Assembly: GCA_034435615.1 (NCBI GenBank)
Contig: DAOTWZ010000055.1
Location: 1 to 6,695, forward strand
DNA: 6,695 nucleotides
Source of the DNA: H17-190 sp034435615
Lineage (GTDB): Bacteria; Chloroflexota; Dehalococcoidia; SM23-28-2; HRBIN24
Direction of reading: 5' to 3'
Positions 1 through 5,323 of this stretch are shown in pieces. The position numbers and the translations under genes are program-made. Under the pieces are notes generated by a model, which saw only the letters and a program-made list of their open reading frames with translations, searched no databases and had not been told where the DNA came from. Within the stretch, counting starts at the first letter, position 1. Each line of letters begins with the position of its first letter.

Positions 1-888
1 CAGGGCGCCATCAACGGCTACGGCGATATGTGCGGCAACGCCAACATGATCAGCATCATCGCCAACCTGAAGCTCAAGATGGGGCTGGATGTGGTGACCG
101 ACGAGCAACTGCGCAAGCTCACGGAGGTCTCCCGCTTCGTGAGCGAGGTGGCCAACCTGCCGCCCAACCCTCGGCAGCCCTACGTGGGCTCCGCCGCCTT
201 CGCCCACAAGGCGGGGCTGCACGCCGCCGGTGTGGCCCGCGCCCCCTGGTCCTACCAGCACGTGGACCCGGCCCTGGTGGGTAACGAAACGCGCTTTCTG
301 GTGTCTGAACTTTCGGGCAGCCACGGCCTGTTGGCCAAGCTGCGGGAGCATGGGATAGAGGTGGACCGGGAGGAGGCGAGAAAGATCCTGGAGCAGGTCA
401 AACTGATGGAGAGCCGTGGCTACCAGTACGAGGGCGCGGAGGCCTCCCTGGAGCTGCTGGTGAGGCGCAGCCGCCCCGGCTACCAGCCCCCCTTCGAGCT
501 GGAGGACTTCATGGTGGTGGAGCGCCGCCACCACGGCCCCGGCGACCGCGAGATGCTCTCCGAAGCGATGGTGAAGGTGCGGGTGGAGGACGAGGTCATC
601 CACACCGCCGCCGAGGGGAACGGCCCCGTCAACGCCCTGGACGCCGCCGTCCGCAAGGCCCTCCTCCAGTTCTACCCCAGCCTGGAGGCGGTGCGGCTGG
701 TGGACTACAAGGTGCGCATCATCAACTCGGCTCGGGGCACCGGCGCCTCCGTGCGGGTGCTCATAGAGTCCACCGATGGCGAACACGTCTGGACCACCGT
801 GGGCGCCTCCACCGACATCATCGAGGCCTCGTGGCTCGCCCTGGCCGACAGCCTGGAGTACTGGCTGGTCACCAGGGGGCAACCGTGA
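1..888 (+). CDS. cimA: (R)-citramalate synthase, 3' part (5' end outside window)
   Basis: Citramalate synthase condenses acetyl-CoA with pyruvate to give (R)-citramalate, the first step of the threonine-independent route to 2-oxobutanoate and isoleucine, in the cytoplasm. The frame is open from base 1 to TGA at 886-888 (295 codons). Visible codons 6-15 (GYGDMCGNAN) are the end of the TIM-barrel catalytic domain shared with 2-isopropylmalate synthase. HKAGLH at codons 69-74 and NETRFLVSELSG from codon 95 belong to the connecting subdomains. From about codon 188 to the end lies a LeuA-type regulatory dimer domain, with AAEGNGPVNALDAAVRKAL and the closing TVGASTDIIEASWLALADSL. That ending resembles the CimA branch more than classical LeuA. 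Family members are usually about 520-530 residues, so roughly 230 N-terminal residues lie upstream. A Met at base 28 is internal, not the start. Retention of the regulatory domain suggests feedback control, probably by isoleucine (family knowledge). 2-Isopropylmalate or homocitrate synthase are less likely alternatives. Confidence 0.85.
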   Translation, partial: QGAINGYGDMCGNANMISIIANLKLKMGLDVVTDEQLRKLTEVSRFVSEVANLPPNPRQPYVGSAAFAHKAGLHAAGVARAPWSYQHVDPALVGNETRFLVSELSGSHGLLAKLREHGIEVDREEARKILEQVKLMESRGYQYEGAEASLELLVRRSRPGYQPPFELEDFMVVERRHHGPGDREMLSEAMVKVRVEDEVIHTAAEGNGPVNALDAAVRKALLQFYPSLEAVRLVDYKVRIINSARGTGASVRVLIESTDGEHVWTTVGASTDIIEASWLALADSLEYWLVTRGQP

Positions 889-916
889 ACTGGCCTCTGT
901 CCGGTAGCTCAACGCG

Positions 917-925
917 TGCTAAAAT
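917..925 (+). promoter_or_regulatory. possible extended -10 promoter element upstream of the zinc-ribbon gene
   Basis: TGCTAAAAT matches the extended -10 pattern TGnTATAAT with one mismatch. It sits in a locally AT-richer stretch just after cimA ends. No recognisable -35 box lies 16-18 bases upstream, as expected for an extended -10 promoter. A transcript starting near 932 would have a leader of about 150 bases before the GTG at 1080. The call rests on the motif alone. Confidence 0.3.
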
Positions 926-950
926 TCACGAGTTCCATTATCGTCAACCA

Positions 951-967
951 GGGGTGGGGTGGGGGTG
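951..967 (+). other. G-tract with quadruplex potential in the leader of the zinc-ribbon gene
   Basis: Runs of four, four and five G separated by single T residues (951-954, 956-959, 961-965) are followed by TG. Three runs are long enough for a three-tetrad quadruplex, but the fourth nearby run is only GG (972-973). A two-tetrad or vacancy-bearing quadruplex is therefore possible and a canonical three-tetrad one is not. It lies on the coding-like strand, about 25 bases after the putative -10, so it would be in the RNA leader. Confidence 0.35.
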
Positions 968-994
968 AGATGGCCAATGAATCGCGTAAAAATG

Positions 995-1048
995 TCCTCA
1001 AAGGGCCTTGCCATATAGGTTTCACCCTGCTATTCTCTTCAAAGGCCT
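995..1048 (+). repeat. imperfect direct repeat in the spacer before the zinc-ribbon gene
   Basis: TCCTCAAAGGGCCT (995-1008) and TCTTCAAAGGCCT (1036-1048) match except for one substitution and one missing G. The TCAAAGG cores start 41 bases apart, close to four helical turns, which would suit a protein bound to one DNA face. The repeat is short and imperfect, so chance is a serious alternative. Confidence 0.25.
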
Positions 1049-1068
1049 GTGCTCTTAACACCAATGGT

Positions 1069-1074
1069 GGGAGG
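1069..1074 (+). promoter_or_regulatory. Shine-Dalgarno site fixing the GTG start at 1080
   Basis: GGGAGG sits five bases before GTG (1080-1082). It supports the non-ATG start of the small cysteine-pair protein and is one of the stronger ribosome-binding sites in the window. Confidence 0.6.
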
Positions 1075-1079
1075 TTATC

Positions 1080-1298
1080 GTGGTCGTGGTGACTAGCTTC
1101 CCAAAGTGCCAGAAGTGCCAGAACGGGGACCTGGTCCCCCTTTCTGACTACGGTGGGCATGGGGCGGCGGTGTTCTTCAAAGCATGGGTCTGCACCAACC
1201 CGTCCTGCGGATTTAACATAAAGATCCGCAACGGGGACCTTTACGTTGAGGAGCCGATAACCAACGGCTCCATGAACTCGCCGCGCGTGCGCGTATAG
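1080..1298 (+). CDS. small putative zinc-ribbon protein, 72 residues
   Basis: Function unknown. The protein has two cysteine pairs, C10-x2-C13 (KCQKC) and C38-x4-C43 (CTNPSCG), 24 residues apart. This spacing fits one four-cysteine zinc ribbon built from two knuckles. The short region between them (GDLVPLSDYGGHGAAVFFKAW) would form the beta-hairpin, and a short basic, unstructured tail ends in PRVRV. There is no signal peptide or membrane segment, so it is probably cytoplasmic. The GTG start is supported by GGGAGG five bases upstream. The gene stands alone between cimA and the polysaccharide module, with non-coding spacers on both sides, so it probably has its own promoter. Similar small Cys-pair proteins seem familiar from Chloroflexota genomes, but I cannot name a characterised member. 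Nucleic-acid binding or a structural zinc role is possible and unproven. An opposite-strand frame covering this region has no such motif and is rejected. Confidence 0.7.
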   Translation: MVVVTSFPKCQKCQNGDLVPLSDYGGHGAAVFFKAWVCTNPSCGFNIKIRNGDLYVEEPITNGSMNSPRVRV

Positions 1299-1327
1299 GC
1301 CTTCCCAGGGGCGCTTCCCCGCGCTTT

Positions 1328-1368
1328 TGGTCCTCCAGCGGCTCTTCAACACGGCCGCTGGAGGACCA
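1328..1368 (+). terminator. perfect 15-bp inverted repeat (terminator-like hairpin without U-tract)
   Basis: The arms TGGTCCTCCAGCGGC (1328-1342) and GCCGCTGGAGGACCA (1354-1368) are exact reverse complements around an 11-base loop (1343-1353). G-T pairs could lengthen the stem slightly. It begins 30 bases after the zinc-ribbon stop codon and ends 116 bases before the permease start. No T-run follows on either strand, so it is not a classical intrinsic terminator. It could be a U-tract-free terminator, an mRNA 3'-end stabiliser, or a palindromic protein-binding site. The inverted repeat is certain; its role is inferred. Confidence 0.5.
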
Positions 1369-1484
1369 GGGGAGGGTCTCCCCGTCCAGCCGTAACCCTC
1401 TCGTCTCTCCAGGCGTTAGCTATGTCGGAGGGCCTCGGCGAGCCGGGGTCTTGGGCTGTCCCGGGCGAGTAGCAGCGAAAAGGC

Positions 1485-2330
1485 ATGGAGCAGACCCTCA
1501 CCCCGTCCAGGCGGACCGGCCTGAAGGCCGATTTCTCCCTGCCGGACATGCTCCCGGCGTTGCTGGAGCTGTGGCGACGCCGGGAGCTGCTCTTGCACAT
1601 GACCGTCCGCCACCTGAAGGGGCAGTACAAGCAGTCCATCCTGGGCTACGCCTGGACCTTCGTCAACCCGCTGAGCCAGATGTTCATCCTCACCTTCGTC
1701 TTCTCCACCCTGATACGGGTGCAGACGCCAGGGATACCCTACGCCCTCTTCCTGTTCATGGGACTCCTCCCCTGGAACTTCTTCTCGGCCTCCCTCACCT
1801 CGGCCACGGGCAGCGTGGCCGGGGCGGCCAGCCTGGTGACCAAGGTCTACTTCCCCAGGGAGATCCTGCCCATCGCCGCTGTCTTCACCAAGGTGGTGGA
1901 CCTGGCCGCCTCCTCCGTCATCCTGGTGGGCCTTATGCTCTACTACGGCCACCCGCCAGCCACCACCACCGTGTGGGTCCCCCTCCTCTTCCTGATCCAT
2001 CTCATCTTCACCCTGGGGCTGTCCCTCCCCCTGGCCGCCCTCAACCTCTACTTCCATGATGTGAGCTTCCTGGTGGGGGTGGCCCTCACCCTCTGGTTCT
2101 ACCTCACTCCCGTCATCTACCCCATAGACATCGTCCCGGCCCGATACGAGTTGCTGTTCAACCTGAACCCCAACGCCCTCCTCATCGAGGCCTACCGCAG
2201 GGTGGTGCTGCAGGGGATCAGCCCCGGGGCGGAGCGGCTCCTCATGGGGCTGGCTATATCGGTGGCCACCTTCATCGTGGGGTATTATCTTTTCAAGAGG
2301 ATGGAGTCCGGCTTTGCGGACAGCATCTGA
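1485..2330 (+). CDS. ABC-2 type polysaccharide export permease (Wzm/TagG family)
   Basis: This is the membrane half of an ABC exporter that moves lipid-linked polysaccharide (O-antigen, teichoic-acid or capsule-like) across the cytoplasmic membrane. At 281 residues it has the usual family length. A cytoplasmic N-terminus carries an amphipathic stretch and the typical entry motif VRHLKGQYKQSILGYAW (residues 41-57). About six hydrophobic segments follow, roughly at 57-77, 86-105, 130-153, 163-187, 194-212 and 252-270. YFPREILP (122-129) after the second segment is a conserved ABC-2 feature. The ATG at 1485 is the only start after an in-frame TAG at 1470, and its ribosome site is weak (AAAGG). 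The downstream ATPase gene starts inside this one, which indicates a co-translated pair. The transported glycan cannot be deduced because its synthesis genes are not in the window. Confidence 0.88.
   Translation: MEQTLTPSRRTGLKADFSLPDMLPALLELWRRRELLLHMTVRHLKGQYKQSILGYAWTFVNPLSQMFILTFVFSTLIRVQTPGIPYALFLFMGLLPWNFFSASLTSATGSVAGAASLVTKVYFPREILPIAAVFTKVVDLAASSVILVGLMLYYGHPPATTTVWVPLLFLIHLIFTLGLSLPLAALNLYFHDVSFLVGVALTLWFYLTPVIYPIDIVPARYELLFNLNPNALLIEAYRRVVLQGISPGAERLLMGLAISVATFIVGYYLFKRMESGFADSI
2303..2306 (+). promoter_or_regulatory. Shine-Dalgarno site for the TTG start of the ATPase
   Basis: GGAG lies inside the end of the permease gene, seven bases before TTG at 2314. It supports TTG as the start codon, since no ATG or GTG is available in that frame near the conserved N-terminus. 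Confidence 0.5.
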
Positions 2331-3075
2331 CACCGTCATCGAGTTCCGCAACGTCAGCAAGCGGTTCCGCCTGCACGAGGGCCGCACGCTGAGGGAGTTC
2401 GTGCCCGCCCTCCTGAAGGGCCGCGGCTTCTCGGAGCCCTTCTACGCCCTGCGGGGGGTCAGCTTCTCCGTGGCCCGCGGGGAGACGCTGGGGATCATCG
2501 GCCGCAATGGCAGCGGCAAGAGCACCATCCTGAAGCTCATCGCCGGCGTCATGGCCCCCACGTCCGGTGAGGTGCACGTGCGGGGCCGTATCTCCCCCCT
2601 CATCGAGGTGGGGGCGGGCTTCCACCCCGACCTGACGGGTCGGGAGAACATCTTCATGAACGCCTCTATCCTGGGAATGACCAACCGCCAGATCCGGGAA
2701 CGCTTCCACGAGATAGTCTCCTTCGCCGAGCTGTGGGAGTTCGTGGACACGCCAGTTAAGCGCTACTCCTCCGGCATGTACGTGAGACTGGGCTTCGCCG
2801 TGGCCGTCCACAGCGACCCCGACATCCTCCTGGTGGACGAAGTCCTCTCCGTGGGCGATATCGAGTTCCAGGAGAAGTGCATGGCCAAGATGAGGGAGTT
2901 CCAGCGCCAGGGCGTCACCATAGTGGTGGTGAGCCACGGCCTGGAGATGGTGCGGGAGTTCTGCCACCGCGCCATCTGGCTGGACAGCGGTCATATCATG
3001 GCCGATGGCGACCCCCGACACGTCGTCTCCGAGTATGAGCGGGCCGCCCTGGGGCCCGCTCCCTCCACCTACTGA
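2314..3075 (+). CDS. polysaccharide ABC transporter ATP-binding protein (Wzt/TagH type, no C-terminal glycan-binding domain)
   Basis: This ATPase powers the permease encoded just upstream. In its 253 residues the order is typical. After an N-terminal strand (VIEFRNVSKRF) comes Walker A GRNGSGKST (63-71). The Wzt-type segment ISPLIEVGAGFHPDLTGREN (93-112) replaces the usual Q-loop. Next come the signature YSSGMYVRLGFAVA (151-164), Walker B ILLVDE (171-176) and the H-loop His208. The SSGM signature with an E instead of Q in the loop is characteristic of the O-antigen/teichoic-acid subfamily. The protein ends soon after the nucleotide-binding domain, so it lacks the roughly 150-residue glycan-binding domain of long Wzt proteins such as E. 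coli O9a. The TTG start overlaps the permease gene by 17 bases and has GGAG seven bases upstream, so translational coupling is likely. All catalytic residues appear intact. Confidence 0.9.
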   Translation: MRTASDTVIEFRNVSKRFRLHEGRTLREFVPALLKGRGFSEPFYALRGVSFSVARGETLGIIGRNGSGKSTILKLIAGVMAPTSGEVHVRGRISPLIEVGAGFHPDLTGRENIFMNASILGMTNRQIRERFHEIVSFAELWEFVDTPVKRYSSGMYVRLGFAVAVHSDPDILLVDEVLSVGDIEFQEKCMAKMREFQRQGVTIVVVSHGLEMVREFCHRAIWLDSGHIMADGDPRHVVSEYERAALGPAPSTY

Positions 3076-3090
3076 GCCGCCCGCTGGCCC

Positions 3091-3996
3091 ATGTCCGCGC
3101 CACCCTCCGCCGAGCTCCCCCGTGTGGCCGTGGTGGTGGTGAACTGGAACAACCTCCAGGACACCGTTCGCTGCCTGGAGTCCCTCCTTCGCTCGGACTA
3201 CCCTGCCTTCCACGCCATCGTGGTGGACAACGGCTCCAGCGGGGACGATGTGGCGCGTCTGCGGGAACGCTTCGGGGAGATGGTGCAGGTCATACCGCTG
3301 GAGAGGAATTTGGGCTTCGCCGGCGGCTGCAACGTGGGCATACGGGAGGCCCTGGCCCAAGGGGCGGACTACGTCCTTCTCCTGAACAACGATGCCCTGG
3401 TGGCGCCGGACTGCCTCCGCGAGCTGGTGCGGGCCGCCCAGGCCCGGCCGGACGCCGCTGCCCTCTGCCCCAAGATCTACCACCTGGACCGCCCTGGTGT
3501 CATACAGTCGGCCGGGGGTCGGGTCTCCGCCTGGCGCGGCCGCTCCTACCAGGTAGGCCGGGACGAACCCGACCGCGGCCAGTACGACGAGCCCGGCGAG
3601 CGGGACTACACGGACGGCGCCTGCATGCTCATGAGCCGGCGGGCTATAGAGGCGGTGGGGCTGCTGGACGAGGAGTACTTCGCCTACTGGGAGGAGACAG
3701 ACTGGTGCGACCGCGCCCGCTCCCGCGGCTTCAAGTGCTACTATGTGCCCACCGCCCGAGCCTGGCACAGAGGCATCACCTCCTTCTCCAGCCAGCGCTA
3801 CCGTTATCTATATCGTCGCTCAGCTTTCATGTTCCTGCGGAAGCGCCGCAACCGCCTGTACTGCCTTTCCGCCCTGCTCTATCACATACTGGTGCTGGCC
3901 CCCGCCTATCTCCTGCGGCGCCCGCGCGCCTTCCTCTACATCCCTACCGAGGCCCGCGCCCTGCTGTGGCACCTGCGGCACCGCGTCCGCCGCTGA
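3091..3996 (+). CDS. GT2-family glycosyltransferase (rhamnosyltransferase-like)
   Basis: A GT-A fold, inverting glycosyltransferase that moves a sugar from a nucleotide-sugar to a glycan acceptor at the inner face of the membrane. In its 301 residues VAVVVVNWNN (12-21) starts the nucleotide-binding fold and VVDNGSS (44-50) follows. NLGFAGGCNVG (73-83) and LLLNNDALV (96-104, the DxD-equivalent metal site) are typical of the WbbL/rhamnosyltransferase branch. YWEETDWCDR (199-208) holds the catalytic acidic region, with E202 where D is common. WHRG lies downstream of it. A hydrophobic stretch at 257-275 followed by Arg-rich sequence suggests membrane association. The start is the ATG at 3091, 15 bases after the ATPase stop and in the same frame; no clear ribosome site is seen. 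The position implies co-transcription with the exporter. The donor sugar and acceptor are not readable from sequence; rhamnose is only a family-level guess. Confidence 0.88.
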   Translation: MSAPPSAELPRVAVVVVNWNNLQDTVRCLESLLRSDYPAFHAIVVDNGSSGDDVARLRERFGEMVQVIPLERNLGFAGGCNVGIREALAQGADYVLLLNNDALVAPDCLRELVRAAQARPDAAALCPKIYHLDRPGVIQSAGGRVSAWRGRSYQVGRDEPDRGQYDEPGERDYTDGACMLMSRRAIEAVGLLDEEYFAYWEETDWCDRARSRGFKCYYVPTARAWHRGITSFSSQRYRYLYRRSAFMFLRKRRNRLYCLSALLYHILVLAPAYLLRRPRAFLYIPTEARALLWHLRHRVRR

Positions 3997-4014
3997 AGCA
4001 GGTGGCCGCGGACG
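3984..4014 (+). terminator. hairpin spanning the glycosyltransferase stop codon
   Basis: Arms 3984-3993 and 4005-4014 pair at nine of ten positions (CGTCCGC with GCGGACG, one C-C mismatch, then two GC pairs) around an 11-base loop holding the TGA. No T-run follows. It may end or protect the 3' end of the polysaccharide operon mRNA. In such GC-rich DNA a hairpin of this size may also be chance. Confidence 0.25.
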
Positions 4015-4027
4015 GGCCGGCCGAGGG

Positions 4028-4056
4028 TTGACACTTCCCCACATTGGCGGCAGCAT
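4028..4056 (+). promoter_or_regulatory. possible sigma-70-type promoter for the lipoprotein/hydrolase pair
   Basis: A perfect -35 box TTGACA (4028-4033) is followed after 17 bases by CAGCAT (4051-4056), which matches the -10 consensus at only three of six positions. It lies between the glycosyltransferase and the lipoprotein gene, about 75 bases before its GTG. The exact -35 and optimal spacing favour it; the poor -10 weakens it. Confidence 0.35.
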
Positions 4057-4075
4057 GACCAGAGAGCTGGGCCAC

Positions 4076-4091
4076 GGTGGGGTGGAGGTGG
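4076..4091 (+). other. G-tract with two-tetrad quadruplex potential in the lipoprotein leader
   Basis: GGTGGGGTGGAGGTGG contains at least five GG runs with one-base loops, enough for a two-tetrad quadruplex in DNA or in the mRNA leader. It lies between the putative promoter and the GTG at 4130. Coding-strand G-richness is common in this genome, so a role is not established. Confidence 0.25.
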
Positions 4092-4129
4092 AAACGCCCG
4101 GCGGGCTTTAGTCGTCTCTTGATCGAGTC

Positions 4130-5323
4130 GTGAGGACCCGCGTCCTCGGCACTGTATCGCTAGCGCTGGTGGCGCTGGCCCTGGTGGCCTGCGGTGGCGG
4201 CGAGAAGTCCACCGGCGGGCCGCCCGGTGTCACGGTCACCGTCTCCCCTGCCGCCTCGCCCTCTCCCGTCCCCTCGCCGGCGGCCACGCCCACTCCTCAG
4301 CCCACCCCCTCCGGGCCGCGTCTCCTCTACAGCCGCTTCGGCACCACGGAAGACGTCATCGTCATCTCCCCGGGCGCCGCGCCGGAGCAGGGAGAGACCC
4401 TGACCACCGTGAGCCACGTCGGCTTCTGGGGGATCAACGCCTCCGTCTCCCCCGATGGCAAATGGGTGGCCTACACCCGCCTTTCGCCCGATGTCCGCAG
4501 CCCCGAGATCACGGCCGACAGCGAGGCCGAGGTGTGGCTCCTCCCTCTGCCGGCTGGCCAGCCGGTCCTGGTGGGGAGGGGGGCCGATGTCCGCGTGGCC
4601 CCCGTCTGGTCGCCGGACTCCTCGCGCCTGGTCTATCAGGGGTTCGACAGAGAACGTAACAGTTTCGTCCTCTCCCTCGTCTCAGTAAAGGAGAAGACGG
4701 CCAAGCCCTTGGTGAGCGTGGGCGGGGCGACTCCTGTCTCGCTCCTGTCGTTCGACCGGCGAGGCAGAGAGGTGTATGTAGTGCAGGTGGAGTCCGGGGT
4801 GAGCAGCGTCCTGGCTGTCGATGCCAGCAACGGGTCTCTGCGGACGGTGGGGAGGGCGGCCGGGGGCCTGGCCCGTGACTGGCAGCCCTCCCCCGACAGG
4901 CGGCAGGCCAGCTTCGTGGTCCAGTCCGCCGATGGCGGGTGGGGTGTCTGGGTGATGGACCTGGAGAGCGGGTCCGTCAGACAGGTCCAGGGCCTGCCCC
5001 GGGACAGAGAGCTCTTCAGCCCCGTCTGGCACCCTGAGGGAGGCGCCCTAGCCGTGGGTGTCGCCCCGGCGGGTGCGCCGGGTGGCGTCCTCATCGTCCC
5101 CCTGAGCGGTGGCGAGGTGCGGCGAATGCCGCCACCGTCCCGGGGGTTCGATGTCCCCGTCGCCTGGTCACCGCAAGGGGAGTACCTGGTCGTGCAGGAA
5201 TTCGCCGAATACCCAGTGCGCCAGCGGGGAATACTCAGGATCATTACCGCCGATGGCAAGAGGCTCACCCCCGCTGGCGAGGCGGAGGTGAGCTTCATTG
5301 GCTGGCTGCCGGGAGAGGACTAG
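4130..5323 (+). CDS. lipoprotein with six-bladed TolB/WD40-like beta-propeller
   Basis: An exported, lipid-anchored protein of 397 residues; its partner is unknown. Residues 1-20 form a lipoprotein signal peptide: two Arg, a hydrophobic core rich in Leu/Ala/Val, then lipobox L18-V-A-C21. A low-complexity Pro/Ser/Thr/Ala linker (about 28-62) would hold the domain away from the membrane. Six PD40/WSPDG-like repeats follow: SPDGKWVAY (107-115), WSPDSSRLVY (from 160), FDRRGREVY (208), WQPSPDRRQ (251), WHPEGGALAV (300) and WSPQGEYLVV (346). The spacing of about 42-54 residues fits a six-bladed propeller like the C-terminal domain of TolB. No enzymatic residues are evident, so a binding or scaffold role is likely. 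An in-frame TAG at 4109 makes the GTG at 4130 the only sensible start, although no strong ribosome site precedes it. The next gene begins inside its last 26 bases, so the two products probably act together at the cell surface. A solute-binding role is less likely. Confidence 0.85.
   Translation: MRTRVLGTVSLALVALALVACGGGEKSTGGPPGVTVTVSPAASPSPVPSPAATPTPQPTPSGPRLLYSRFGTTEDVIVISPGAAPEQGETLTTVSHVGFWGINASVSPDGKWVAYTRLSPDVRSPEITADSEAEVWLLPLPAGQPVLVGRGADVRVAPVWSPDSSRLVYQGFDRERNSFVLSLVSVKEKTAKPLVSVGGATPVSLLSFDRRGREVYVVQVESGVSSVLAVDASNGSLRTVGRAAGGLARDWQPSPDRRQASFVVQSADGGWGVWVMDLESGSVRQVQGLPRDRELFSPVWHPEGGALAVGVAPAGAPGGVLIVPLSGGEVRRMPPPSRGFDVPVAWSPQGEYLVVQEFAEYPVRQRGILRIITADGKRLTPAGEAEVSFIGWLPGED
5284..5291 (+). 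promoter_or_regulatory. perfect Shine-Dalgarno site inside the lipoprotein gene
   Basis: GGAGGTGA is fully complementary to the consensus 16S rRNA 3' tail. It lies six bases before TTG at 5298, within the final codons of the lipoprotein gene. This fixes the start of the wall hydrolase and implies translational coupling. Confidence 0.75.

Noticed and set aside
889..1079. Search for a tRNA or small RNA in the spacer
   Set aside because: A GGTAGCTCAA-like string at 903-912 briefly suggests a tRNA D-arm, but no matching acceptor stem, anticodon arm or TTC loop can be built around it.
909..1352. Minus-strand frame of 147 codons over the zinc-ribbon gene
   Set aside because: It has no domain signature, while the + strand frame has a ribosome site and two ordered cysteine pairs.
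1422..1472. 16-codon ATG frame ending 12 bases before the permease
   Set aside because: No ribosome site and no regulatory-codon pattern or attenuator pairing; probably chance.
1416..2387. Open frame of 323 codons on the minus strand
   Set aside because: It is antisense to the permease and very rich in Gly, Glu, Gln and His; a compositional shadow.
2293..3768. Long open frame of 491 codons on the minus strand
   Set aside because: It lies wholly opposite the ATPase and glycosyltransferase genes, whose motifs are unmistakable. Its translation is His/Gly/Val-rich without domains, the usual shadow in GC-rich DNA.
4096..4109. GCCC-GGC-GGGC followed by TTT as an intrinsic terminator
   Set aside because: The stem is only four base pairs with a three-base loop and a three-base T-run, and it would sit inside the leader of the lipoprotein; too weak.
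4055..4111. 18-codon ATG frame in the same frame as the lipoprotein, ending at TAG 4109-4111
   Set aside because: Considered as a leader peptide or as a broken upstream extension. It has only a weak GGCGG before it, and the lipoprotein signal peptide is complete from GTG 4130, so nothing is missing.
4194..4418. Overlapping short frames in the Pro/Ser-rich linker region of the lipoprotein
   Set aside because: They arise from the low-complexity GC-rich linker; only the lipoprotein frame has a signal peptide and continues into a structured domain.
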